Both the position numbers and the translations under genes were made by a program. Below the pieces are notes generated by a model. It had not been told where the DNA came from. It searched no databases and saw only the letters and a program-made list of their open reading frames with translations. From positions 1-64,000 of the forward strand of contig JAMPIV010016224.1 in assembly GCA_024509875.1 (NCBI GenBank): a stretch of DNA of 64,000 nt, written 5' to 3'. Position 1 is the first letter of the stretch, and the number at the start of each line of letters is the position of its first letter. Of this stretch, positions 41,929-52,799 are shown in pieces. The stretch comes from Oreohelix idahoensis (Eukaryota > Mollusca > Gastropoda > Stylommatophora > Oreohelicidae).

Positions 41929-43367
41929 TTGGTTTATTCTGGTACCAACTCTCAAGGGGGTCAACAAACCCAGACATCATCAGCAGACTACAAGACAACA
42001 TTGCAGTTGCTATTCATCACCTTTGATGAAATTTTTTTTTTTGAAAGACGCAGCAGTACTGACAGTTGTTGATATTTTGAAACTACCCGGCGCTGCTCGG
42101 CGGTATTGAAGTTTGTCTACAAATAGAAGGACAAGTACCGAGCGAATGGATTTCCTGATCTGTTGAAAAGAAGGACAAGTGCCGTAACAACTGTTCCGGT
42201 CTCAGAATTACTGTTGCAGATTCAGAAGGTCAAGTTCAGAAGCTGTTTCCTGTCAGAAGCTGTTTCCTGTTAGAAGCTCATTTCCTTCGTCATGGCAGTT
42301 TACGAGAGCAGATATGGATCAACGTTGGATCATTGTCCTAAGAATGCTGATCACATCCTGTTCTGAACTGTGCTGACGTTGTGGATTCATAGAAGTTAAG
42401 TGGCCTGTTTTGTTTGTGAACTGTGCCCTTATGTTCTAACTGAGCCTTCTGTCTATCACATTTTCACACTATTTACATGTTTATATGTTATATGTTATTT
42501 GGATTTGTATTTATATGTTTATATTTCTGCGGGTTTTTCTCGGTTGGGCGGTGTCTTTCAGTAGATGATACCACGTCACAGAGGTTCTACTGTTAGCGTT
42601 TTCGTTAGGGACTGTGCGAATTTCCTACTGTGGAATTTGCTAGCGACAATCGTTGCTATATCTGTTTAGTTGTGACGAGTTGTGCTTTATTTTCGTTTTT
42701 TGTATATTTTTTTTTTTTTTGTTTCTCTCTTGCTTTCTGTTTTTTAGTTTCGGTTTCGATTGTTTGTATTTGTAGGTCTCCTCTTTTCTATTATTCAGTT
42801 CTTTAAGTATATTTTTGTGTATACACTGTAGCGTCATTTGTTTGTTATTGTTTACATTGACTCTGATCTTTGTTATTGTTTACATTGACTCTGATCTTTG
42901 TTTTTGTTTACATTGACTTTGATCTTTGTTGTTGTTTACATTTGACTTTGATCTTTGTTATTGTTTACATTGTTGGTGACCTTTGTTATTGTTTACATTG
43001 TCTTGTTATTGTTTGCATAGTTCTTGCATAGTTAGCTTTCACTATTGTTACATATATGCTCATGCACTATTGATCTATAGTGCACTTATCATAACTAACT
43101 GGTGGTTTGTTGCTTATGCACTATTGTAGTGCAGTTATGATAAATAACTGATGGTTATGCACTGATTTGGGTAGTGCACTGATAATTAAGAGGTGACTTG
43201 TGATATTATTGTACAACTGATAATACAAATTGGTGTCAAGTCTTGTTTCCCACAGAGATTGGAGTAAACATAGTAATTATACAAGCACGTTATTAAGTCT
43301 TGTTGCTATTAAGATTGAAATAAGATAATTAATTATTTCAGGTTCTGTACTCACATTTTAGACATCA
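41929..43367 (+). other. 5' leader of copy A
   Basis: About 1.4 kb of noncoding DNA precedes the Gag start. It holds a roughly 33-bp minisatellite (42841-43012), short GAAGCTGTTTCCTGT repeats (42240-42285) and repeated TATGCACTATTG phrases (43058-43190). No protein is recognised. Confidence 0.65.
42841..43012 (+). repeat. Minisatellite with unit of about 33 bp in the copy A leader
   Basis: Five to six imperfect units share TTGTTATTGTTTACATTG and GATCTTTG. Units become shorter to the right. It lies about 350 bp before the Gag start. Confidence 0.88.
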
Positions 43368-43718
43368 TGTCTACATTTGAGTACTTTATTGAGCAGGGTA
43401 AAGCCCTTGGGAAGACAGGTGATAAATTAGAAGAATTTGCGACTGTTCAATATGCCAAGGCATTGAAGTCGGAGGAAAAGAAAATGAAAGAACTAACTGA
43501 AAAAGAATAGATGCTGAAAATTTAAAACTGCAGATGCAGGTAGATGAAAGAAATGGAAATGGAAAAACAAAAAAGAAAAGAAGAATCAGATGAAAAGACT
43601 TGAAAAAGAAGCCGAAAATAAGAGACTTTAAATAGAGGCCGAAAATAAAAGAATAGAAAAACAGGCTGAGGCTGAAAAAAGAAGGTTACAAAGAGAGTCT
43701 GATGAGAGAAAAGCAAAA
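43368..43718 (+). pseudogene. Gag N-terminus of copy A, broken
   Basis: The segment starts MSTFEYFIEQGKALGKTG, the same start as copy 3, and enters a K/E-rich coiled coil. It stops at TAG (43508-43510) after about 46 residues. Homologous E/K/R-rich coding sequence continues in shifting frames through 43718, including one further stop. The coiled coil is therefore disrupted here, unlike the tidy repeat-built version in copy 3. Confidence 0.8.
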
Positions 43719-44114
43719 ATGGAACATGAAGAAAAACTCTTAGCTTTGGAGTTAGAAAAGTTGAAGTTATCTAGTAATGCTAATGATGCTAATAAGGTAT
43801 CATCTGCTAATAAGTCTAATGCTGTTGATTTCAAGCTTAATTTACCAGCATTCAATGCTTCAATTGATGATATAACATTTTATCTAGATAGATTTGAAAG
43901 TGCATGTAAGGTGCATAATATAGATAAAACATTATATGTTTATCATCTATCCAAGATACTTAGAGGTGATGCTTTGACTTTGTTGGGTATGGTAGATGTG
44001 CCTGACAAGAACAACTATGAGGTTGTCAGGGCGGCATTGTTAAAGAAGTACCAACTTAACGAAGACGGATATCGTCTTAAATTTAAAAAACATGTTACCA
44101 GAAACTGGAGTTGA
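43719..44114 (+). pseudogene. Gag helical domain of copy A
   Basis: The frame carries ALELEKLKLSSNANDANKV and then LNLPAFNASIDDITFYLDRFESACKVH and NYEVVRAALLKKYQLNEDGYRL. This is the Gag core seen also in copy 3. The register breaks in an AAATTTAAAAAA run at about 44081-44092, after which the Gag continues in the long frame starting at 44092. The last residues to 44114 are read in the wrong register. Confidence 0.85.
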
Positions 44115-47100
44115 ATTCTCAGAATTCATCTCAGGCATACGTCTTACTTTTTTACGATGGGTTGAGCTGTCTAAGACAGAAAGTACATTTGAAGCCCTCA
44201 TGGACTTACTTCTTAGAGACAAGGTTATGTCTTCTGTTAATGAAGCTTTTCTTTCTTTTCTTCATGAGCGTAAGCCTAAAAATATAAAAGAAATGGAAGA
44301 ATACTGTAGCCAGTATGTTACTGCACATCCTCACATAACCATTAGCAACTCTAAGGTAAAAGAAGGTCTGCCAGTTGCTTCGGCAGCACCTTATGGCCCG
44401 AATTTTATGCGTAAATTTCAGGGTAGCCAGCAAAATTTCAATAAAAAGAGTAACCGTAATTATGCCCAGAACCAGGGTAATCAATTTCAGGGAGATTCTT
44501 CTTCCCAGAACTGGAGACAACCTAATATTACACGGTATTCTATTCCCGGTAACTTTAGGAATTTTCATAAAGGTAATCGGTATAGAGGAAAATATTTTTC
44601 TCAGAGACCTCAATACCAGGATAATAGAGGTTCTCAACAGTATAGAGATGGTAATGACAGTTATGGAAACTGGAACTCAAACCAGGATAAAAATTACAGT
44701 AGGGACTTTAATGATAATTGCAGAGGCAATAATGGTCGCGGTAGATCGCAACAAAAGAGAAAAAGATATCAACAGACAAACTCTGTTCAACAAGAATCTC
44801 AGGGAGCAGATAAACAGGTTAATAATGATAAAGACCATAATGCTATCGGATGCTCATCTTTTGACTTTGGTAGGGCAAATAAATGTATCCAATGCAGTAC
44901 TTTATTTGATCCGAAAACCATTAGTACTCTAAGCTGTGGTCATCCTTTGCCCGCTCTTCCTGCTAATGTTGCTCATGATGGGAGAGGTTCTCTTATATTA
45001 CATAAGGGGCTTGTAAATAGTAATCCAGTCTCGGTGTTGTTTGATTCTGGATGTACTACTGTCGGCGTTAGGCAATCTCTTGTAGATCCATTCTGTGCTA
45101 CAGGAAAGGTCATCAAATGTGTCACATTTGGTGGCACGTTGGAAAAATATCCTACTGCCATAATACATATTGCTACTCCTTTCTTCACGGGAGAGGTCCA
45201 CGCGTGTCTACTTCCAAACCCTATTGCGGACCTTATTATTGGTCGTATTCACGGAGTTAGGGAATGTACCCCACAGCAGATTGCTGTTTGGGAAGAGCAA
45301 AACATTGAAGCTACCAATATGGTGGTCACAAGAGCACATGCTCTGGATCCACCTCAAACTTCATTAACTAATAATGATGAAGTAAATGAACAAAATAGTC
45401 ACTTGACTATTACACGTGACTCATTTATCAAATTGCAAGAAGAAGATCCGTCGTTACAAAAATTCTTCATTCTAGCAAAAAAAGGTGATCCTAATCAAAA
45501 TACTAATAGAAAATCTTGGATTTCTATGAAGAACGGCGTACTTGTACGTATGGTACAAGACTCGACTACATCCACTCATTCACAAATTCTTGTGCCTAAG
45601 AGCATGAGGGTGCAAATATTGCAACATGCTCATGACTCGCAATGTGCTGGACATATGGGTTTTTCCCGTACAAAGTCGAGAGTTCTTGCGGCTTTCTTTT
45701 GGCCATTTGTGAGCAAGGACATACGAATGTACTGTCGCTCTTGCAAAGTATGTCAGGAGGTCAAATCTAAAGGACCACGACATGCTGCGCCTATTCAGGC
45801 TGCTGACATTCCAATTCGCCCTTTTCAAAAAATGGCAATAGATATTATCGGTCCTTTTAGAATTAAGTCGGCTAGAGGACATCAATTTATTCTTACATGT
45901 GTCGATATGTGCACACGTTGGCCAGAGGCAATACCTCTCAAGAGCATCTCAACTGCTGATATTGCAGACGCTCTTTGGCTGATATTTTCTCGCTTGGGTT
46001 TTCCCGGAGAAATATTGTCAGACCATGGCACTCAACTGATATCAGACACTATGTCACAGGTAATGTCTATGCTACATATAAAAAGGTCTCTCAGCAGTAT
46101 CTATCACCCAATGTCTAATGGGTTGGTCGAACGTTTAAATAGGACTCTAAAAACTTTACTGGGTAAAATAACTGAGGATCATCCTCAGGATTGGGACAGG
46201 GTCTTACCCGCGGCTCTCTTTGCGTATAGAGAGGTCCCCAATGAACATACGGGGTTTTCCCCTTTTGAACTTGTCTTTGGCGCGCAACCGCGCGGCCCTA
46301 TGTCTTTACTTCACGATCTAATCACTGCCGATAATATTAGCGATGAGACTCAGTCTTCTTATGAGTACGTCATTGCTCTTAGGAAAAAAATCATTGAGGC
46401 ATGCAGACTAGCAACTTCGTCTTCCGAATTTGCTAAAGAAAAGGCAAGGCAGTTTGCGAATAAGAATAGATGTCTACGACAACTTTGTCCAGGTGACAAA
46501 GCTCTCGTTCTACTTCCTTCAAGGGAGAACAGACTTCTAATTGCATGGAAAGGTCCATATGCAATAGTCTCCAAAATTTCTGATGTCGACTATGTTGTCG
46601 ATATTGATGGAAAGCATAAAACTTTCCACATAAATATGCTCACGGAATTTCATGAAAGACCAGACTATTTGCAGCCTATTTTCCAGGCAACGGACAATTC
46701 TCAAGTACCTCATGGTCAATACTCATCGCTGTCAGTTATACAGGATGAGGAAACTACTTTTTCTGATGTCAATCTTCCTCTTTCTATGGTCCCACTTTAT
46801 TCTACGGAATCTTGGAAAAACGTGACCGTTTCTCCAAATCTTTCCGCTGAGGAACATCGACAAGTTTCTTCGATGTTGCAAACATTTCAGGATGTTCTTA
46901 CAGACATCCCGGGACACACACATGTCATTGAACATGACATTGTGCTAACTGATCATAATCCTATCAGAGTCAGACCCTATCCAATACCTATCCATTTCCA
47001 GTCTCAAGTCGAGAAAGAATTGGATGAAATGATACGTTTGGAAATCATTGAACCATCCACTTCAGCATACTCTTCGTCTATGGTTATTGTTCGAAAGAAG

Positions 47101-48225
47101 GATAATAACATTCGCATTTGCGTAGATTATCGCAAATTGAACCAAGTTACGAAGTTCGACGCTGAACCTATGCCTTCATTAGAAGAGCTACTCAATAAAC
47201 TTTCTAATTCTAGATTCTTTACCAAACTAGATTTGTCTAAAGGTTATTGGCAAGTCCCGCTAACTGAACGTGCCAAACCTTTTACAGCTTTTTCTACACC
47301 TAGGGGTTTATTCCAATGGAATTTCATGCCTTTTGGTCTTATGAACGCCCCTGCTACATTCGTACGCATGATGCGGCGAATTCTCGCATATCGTACAGAT
47401 GTCATAGCATATCTAGATGATATCTGTCTATTCAGTGATTCCTGGGAAGATCACTATTTGGGTTTATACGAATTACTGTCTACTCTTCGCGAGTATAACT
47501 TGACTGCAAAACCCTCTAAAGCCTTTATAGGATTTAGTGAGATTTCTTTCCTAGGTCATCGTGTTGGTCATGGTCTTTTAAAGACAGAAGACCACAATGT
47601 TTCAAAAATACTTAACATTTCGGTCCCTAAGACAAAGAAACAAGTAAGGAGTCTATTAGGTTTGATCCAATTCTACGGACGATTCATTCCGAATCTGTCC
47701 TCCATTATGGCACCGCTTTCTACTTTATTGAAGAAAGGGTCGCCTAATTTGATCCGCTGGTCAAAAGAATGTCAATCCTCATTGGACCAGGTTAAAGACC
47801 TATTTTCATCTCCACCTATTCTTAGGTTACCTACTATTGAGAAGACTTTTGTTCTTCGAAGTGACGCCTCGTCAACTGGGATTGGGGCAGCACTAATGCA
47901 GGAGTATTCTGATACTCTGCATCCGGTGATGTATATCTCTAGGAAATTAAATGCTGCAGAAAAGAATTACTCGGTTTTAGACCGTGAGTTATTGGCTATG
48001 GTATGGTCTATTCTGAAGTTACAAAGATTTCTTCTAGGCGCACATTTCATTGTGGAAACCGACCAGAAAGCGCTTACTGCTATTCAGAGTAAAAACTTGA
48101 AGAGCTCGAGGTCCACTCGTTATGCCATAGCTCTTCAACCATTTCATTTCTCGGTTCGAGCTATCCGTGGTTCGGATAATGTAATGGCGGACATTCTGTC
48201 CAGATGCCCACACGATTCCACATGA
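44092..48225 (+). CDS. Gag C-terminus-protease-integrase-RT-RNase H polyprotein of copy A
   Basis: This 1,377-residue open frame is the best-preserved pol of the window. In order: end of the Gag core (GVEFSEFISGIRLTF), an N/R/Q-rich basic tract (residues 95-235), a C-X2-C-X13-C-G-H motif (about 265-284), a protease with DSG (about 318), an HHCC integrase finger (from about 511), DDE catalytic residues at about 584, 643 and 680, and the integrase C-terminal domain. RT follows with its YLDD box near 1106, then RNase H starting at RSDASSTGIGAAL (about 1257). Integrase before RT is the Gmr1/copia order. Only the N-terminal Gag upstream is damaged. The methionine at 44092 is an artefact of the upstream frame break. 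Confidence 0.95.
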   Translation: MLPETGVEFSEFISGIRLTFLRWVELSKTESTFEALMDLLLRDKVMSSVNEAFLSFLHERKPKNIKEMEEYCSQYVTAHPHITISNSKVKEGLPVASAAPYGPNFMRKFQGSQQNFNKKSNRNYAQNQGNQFQGDSSSQNWRQPNITRYSIPGNFRNFHKGNRYRGKYFSQRPQYQDNRGSQQYRDGNDSYGNWNSNQDKNYSRDFNDNCRGNNGRGRSQQKRKRYQQTNSVQQESQGADKQVNNDKDHNAIGCSSFDFGRANKCIQCSTLFDPKTISTLSCGHPLPALPANVAHDGRGSLILHKGLVNSNPVSVLFDSGCTTVGVRQSLVDPFCATGKVIKCVTFGGTLEKYPTAIIHIATPFFTGEVHACLLPNPIADLIIGRIHGVRECTPQQIAVWEEQNIEATNMVVTRAHALDPPQTSLTNNDEVNEQNSHLTITRDSFIKLQEEDPSLQKFFILAKKGDPNQNTNRKSWISMKNGVLVRMVQDSTTSTHSQILVPKSMRVQILQHAHDSQCAGHMGFSRTKSRVLAAFFWPFVSKDIRMYCRSCKVCQEVKSKGPRHAAPIQAADIPIRPFQKMAIDIIGPFRIKSARGHQFILTCVDMCTRWPEAIPLKSISTADIADALWLIFSRLGFPGEILSDHGTQLISDTMSQVMSMLHIKRSLSSIYHPMSNGLVERLNRTLKTLLGKITEDHPQDWDRVLPAALFAYREVPNEHTGFSPFELVFGAQPRGPMSLLHDLITADNISDETQSSYEYVIALRKKIIEACRLATSSSEFAKEKARQFANKNRCLRQLCPGDKALVLLPSRENRLLIAWKGPYAIVSKISDVDYVVDIDGKHKTFHINMLTEFHERPDYLQPIFQATDNSQVPHGQYSSLSVIQDEETTFSDVNLPLSMVPLYSTESWKNVTVSPNLSAEEHRQVSSMLQTFQDVLTDIPGHTHVIEHDIVLTDHNPIRVRPYPIPIHFQSQVEKELDEMIRLEIIEPSTSAYSSSMVIVRKKDNNIRICVDYRKLNQVTKFDAEPMPSLEELLNKLSNSRFFTKLDLSKGYWQVPLTERAKPFTAFSTPRGLFQWNFMPFGLMNAPATFVRMMRRILAYRTDVIAYLDDICLFSDSWEDHYLGLYELLSTLREYNLTAKPSKAFIGFSEISFLGHRVGHGLLKTEDHNVSKILNISVPKTKKQVRSLLGLIQFYGRFIPNLSSIMAPLSTLLKKGSPNLIRWSKECQSSLDQVKDLFSSPPILRLPTIEKTFVLRSDASSTGIGAALMQEYSDTLHPVMYISRKLNAAEKNYSVLDRELLAMVWSILKLQRFLLGAHFIVETDQKALTAIQSKNLKSSRSTRYAIALQPFHFSVRAIRGSDNVMADILSRCPHDST

Positions 48226-49000
48226 TTCTTCTGTCATATATATATATATTTCCTGATATACAGTCCAATGTTATAATGACATGTTAGTAGATATTTTTTT
48301 TTCTCACTTTTTTGAGGGGGAAATTTATAACATTGTACCATGTAATTATCTAAGAAGGCTTAGTTAGTGATATACGGGCCAAAAGATCACTCGGCCACAT
48401 TTAAATAAATTATTTTCAGGATTGTATTGAGAGATTTACCAGTTGTCTTTAAGATTTGTGTTATTGATATTTTCGCAGCACATCATTGAAGATGCGAGAT
48501 TGTGTCCATTGTGGAACTTTGAGTATATCAAGTCCTGTCCTAGATTGGGAGCGGATGATGTCCACATCTTCTTCTATTGAATGTTTTATGTCAACGAAGA
48601 TCAACACATGTATTACTTATTAGTTACTGATGCATTACATAATGTAATAAAATAGTGCGGTATATTAATATATTACACCGCTATTTGCAACACATTGTAT
48701 GATATCATAATAATATATTTGATTTCATATATTGGTATGAGAATAATTTGACTTTTATTATGATGTTGCCATCATTGTGGTTTGTGTTGGTGGCACCTTC
48801 CTGGGATATATACGCGTATACTTAGATAAATTTTTCTCTAAGGACCTGGGATATGATCTCAGTTTCGCTCCAAGTGTTGAGCTATTTTGTTAGGTATATC
48901 CGCGCATCATACGTGCGTTAGGAGCCTAGATTTTTCCGGCTCCAGGATTTAAAAAAAAAAAAAAATGTTTCATTTTTTTTTTCCCGGGAGGGTGCGGTAA
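48226..49000 (+). other. 3' untranslated region and polypurine tract of copy A
   Basis: These 775 bp are AT-rich and noncoding. At the end lies an A-tract (48951-48965), a short spacer with TGTTTCA, a T-tract, and CCCGGGAGGGTGCGGTAA abutting the LTR. The purine run GGGAGGG is the probable polypurine tract. Confidence 0.8.
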
Positions 49001-50308
49001 TGTTACGCACAAATAATTACTTTTTTCCAAAGTCTTTGTATGTTCGTTTTTCGTATGTATGATCATTATTTGACTGAAATGCATGTTATATATATTTTAT
49101 GGTCAAAGGGACAGAACCCGAAATATCGATACTACTATTTTTTATGGGTTTACCTCATCTTGTATAGAGACACGTTCGGTCTATAATGTCTTGAACGAAG
49201 CGTGACCATATCTCCTTATTTGGTAGTATCAGTCAACTGTTGTAGATGTTTGAAACCTTTCTTAACGCTTCTGTTCATGTCCATAAAAGGCGCGACTGTG
49301 TAAGACTTTTATCTCGAATGTTCTTAGAATCGTCTTATTGTGAACAGCGACTCAGAGATTGTCGCTCTGCGCATGTCTCGACTGGGTTGTCGTTTTGTTG
49401 TTCCGCCCAGGTCGGGGAGTTGAGAAATGGACTGATTGCGAGCGGACGCGCCTTGCGTCTTGTGATTCTCTGAGGGAAATACATTGTCTTTGTGAGTTAG
49501 TTAGCTAACTAGACTATTTCCCCGTATTAGTCAAGCCTGCCTGGAGGCATATGTTCATGGTTGATTTTCCGAAATAAGGTAATTCCTCTTGTATCGAACT
49601 TTATGCTATCATCTAGAGGTTCGTCATTTTGTCGCCTTTTTGCTCGCCTGTGTGATTCAAAATGGAGAGGTACTTTGACTAGGATTAAGTCACCGGTATC
49701 TTTATACCTGAACTAATTATATATATATGGGTCGCTCTAGACCAACAAGACTATTGTCTGTGTTCCAGGATTCGTTATATCAGAGATCACGTCCAAGTCA
49801 GATGGTTAGACTTAGGAAGGTTATAAAGGTCGAGCTGACCTGTAATCCATGTATGCTACTCACGTGCAGACAGTAAACGGACGTATTGTATACATCTGAT
49901 CTGCTAGCATCAGGAAGGAATAATTATTATTGTCTATGAACATTAAGGATCTGCAGCTGACCACGGTTGCAGAAGTTATATGCATTATTTATCAAGCTTC
50001 GCTATGATATTTGTTTTCCATACAACTATTGAGTATTGACTTCTACATGACTGTCAGTTAACATGAGTTTGAATGCTGCATTCGTTGTACCTATGCTGAC
50101 AATAACATAAGTATCATGACTGTTTTGTGGCGTGCAATAAATGGTATAAACCTAAAGCGAAGTTACCATTTTTATGACTCTACACGTCATGTTGCCTGTG
50201 GTGTACCCTGAACTGTTCTACTGCAACACACACACAGCAACAATCTAAACCAGATAAGACACCCACATCTTACATTGTAATACCTGGTGTCGATAGAGGT
50301 GGTAATTT
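49001..50308 (+). repeat. 3' LTR of copy A, lacking its last 27 bp
   Basis: It matches the two parts of the 5' LTR with about four substitutions noticed (for example TTGTTCCG for TGGTTCCG near 49399). It contains TATAAA at 49822-49827 and AATAAA at 50136-50141. Similarity ends at GGTAATTT (50308); the terminal 27 bases present in the 5' LTR are absent. Confidence 0.93.
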
Positions 50309-50699
50309 CCTGAGACCATACAGTAGAAATTGTTTAATAGTCTCATGTAAAAAATCAAGGAACAATGAAGATGAACGGAAGTTTAAAACTTTGCTGAACA
50401 AAAGATACTGAAATAATATGCTGTAGATAAACATATGATTATTATTCATTTTTACTCAAATAAATAATATTAGATCTACTTACTCGCTCAACTGATTCAC
50501 TACGGATTTGGCAACGATAACCCCGCTTCGGGGCACATTAGCAAGCTTCTGCTCCGTATGACAGTGACCTGACGAATGCCTTAAAATTTCCCTCCAAGAA
50601 TTGTCCACTGGCATCTCCCATTGACCTCTTGGGTGGCCTCATAGCAATTTCTTTTTGAGTCCCAGGGGGATCAAGTTCATCTTCATTTTAAACTGGTCC
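50309..50699. other. Unassigned DNA
   Basis: I recognise nothing in this stretch between the copy A LTR and the first plus-strand P copy. Confidence 0.4.
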
Positions 50700-51947
50700 G
50701 TGTGTGTTGCCCAGTTCTCACTGTGCAAGTTGTGACAGAATGGGGCGACCCCTCTCGATCTCTGTTTTACTCCATCAGTAATCGGTGCATTTGTGGTACT
50801 GATTTTATTGTGTGCTTTCAATTGTCGCACTTTCTTTCTTTCTTTCTTTCTTTCTTTCTATACTGTGTAGCAGATAGTTTATATTTTCAAGTATTCTTTC
50901 ACTACTTTCAGTATATTGTGTCTTGTCTGTTATCTGACACTCCTTGTGGATGATAAACACCTCACATTTGCAAGGCGAGGTAGAGATAATATTACGAGAG
51001 GCAGGTTGGTAAAATTCCCTTGCACCAAGCTTGGTCACTATGGATTAACACGTACATCGCTCAGCGCTATCTGCCTAATCACCGATAAGACGAGTGCGTG
51101 CAGCACCAAAGCTTGGAATACAGGGAGACAACTGATGGACAGACACAGATAAGAGATTACTTTCTGAAAAAGTATTGAATTGTTACTTTTGGAACACGTT
51201 GTCATATGAGGTTAATGACATGTTTGCGAGTCTGTACGCAAGGCATCGTATATCTTATTGCCATATATGGTAATACGTGACCTTTTGCGTTACGCACCTT
51301 ATTTCACGTGGAATATTTTGAAAGTACCACACCCTCACCCGCCTGTTTGAAAATTATTGGAGCGTTTATTTAACGCCACAACAAACAGATGCATGGGAGA
51401 CCTGGAATATAACCTGACACGTTTCAGTGTCATTTTACTGTGAAGATCGCTTGCCAAGATACCAGACCTTGCTAGAGGGAAGCCTAGAATTCAGAATTCC
51501 TTCTTAACATACCGGACACCTTTTATTGGAGAATTTGGGACGGACTTTCATAGCCCAGGAAATCTCTTTCATATTAAATAAGGAAACCGGGACTGAGAAA
51601 ACTGAAGGACGACACACGAAGTCAGAGAGGGAACTTTTTAAATTAACGACACCCCAGACGTGTGTAAGAGGCCGATTCAAGTCTCTTTTATTCATCTGAG
51701 CAATAAGTCTGTGAGCCAGGGTTGGCGTAAGTTATCATTTTACATTCTATATTTTCATTACTAACATGTGAACTAACATATATATGTATATTGCCATGAG
51801 AATTTTAATATGTGAAAATCGCTGGTAGATGTCCAAGTCATTTGAGGCTGGCAACCTCAGCGTATAGAATGATGATTTATGAACCACCACTGCACGGGCT
51901 GGTGATTGCTTTATTGCTAGTTTCTTAATTAGAACTAAAAGCAGAAA
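50700..51947 (+). repeat. Dispersed repeat P, copy P1
   Basis: It starts near GGGGCGACCC and shares with P2 the blocks CTTTCAATTGTCGCACTTTC, TGACACTCC, GAATATAACCTGACAC, TTCATCTGAGCA and GAGGCTGGCAACCTC. A TTTC microsatellite lies at 50829-50857. After GTTGGC at 51726 the sequence continues GTAAGT, a consensus splice-donor string. Similarity to P2 ends near AAGTAGTC (51947), so the downstream part of P is missing. No conserved protein. Confidence 0.8.
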
Positions 51948-52749
51948 GTAGTCTGTTACAGTCAGATAGGCATGTAATCTTTTATCCTGGTCAAAGGGAG
52001 TTTATAGGCTGTAATTTTTTAGCTACAAGTTAGTTCTAGTTGTTATGTCCCTTGTCTTTATAAAGTCGTCCATGTAGGGACGGGTTTAGTCTGTTTTCGG
52101 GTAATGTTCTGATCGGTCCATATATGGACCGGACTCAGTGGATATCCCCTTGTTTTTACAGCTGTCCATATAGGGACCGTTCTTAAGCTGTTTTCGGGGA
52201 ATGTTCTGGATCGTTATGTGTTGTGAGCTGATTTGGGGCTCGCGACGATTCAGACATGCGCAATGATTTTGCGCGGGACAGGAAGCCGGTCTGTCTTGGT
52301 CAGTCGGACCGGGTTTTCTTCAACGGAGAGAGGTCCAGCGATCTCTTTGTGTGAGTGAACAAGGAATGGGGCCTTCTTGTGATAGAAGATGTTTGAGTTC
52401 TTCCCGGTTTATAATTCTGGCATATTTCTAAACTAGGAGGTGATAAAATGTGTTTGTGCTTTATTCCTGGACCAGTACAGGTAAAAGAACTTTTTTGAAA
52501 ATATTATCTTTCGCCTAGAACTTTGTAATATTTTGAGGTGGCTTGCTCCTTGGGTGGAGAAGCATTGAGCATAGGAGTTTGATAAAATTTGACATTTGAA
52601 ACCCGGCGCTTTACGGCGTGTTTGCCAGAAGATTTATCGGACCTGTGGGTCAATTAAGCCAGAGATTTATATATACATGGAGCCCGCTGTTTATGCGGCA
52701 TTATTTTGGCAAAGACTGTTATGCCTTGTTGATAGAGAAAAGCACAGAG

Positions 52750-52799
<50 letters not shown>

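Larger units (their letters stand above)
34414..50308 (+). mobile_element. Gmr1-like Ty3/gypsy element, copy A
   Basis: The plus-strand element has a 5' LTR (34414-34877 plus 41040-41910, split by a LINE), a long leader with minisatellites, Gag with two or more breaks, an intact protease-integrase-RT-RNase H frame, a polypurine tract and a 3' LTR (49001-50308). The LTRs match over 1,308 bp with no net length change and about four substitutions noticed by eye. The expected target duplication (CCTAT before the 5' LTR) is not found after the 3' LTR, which lacks its last 27 bp. Confidence 0.93.
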
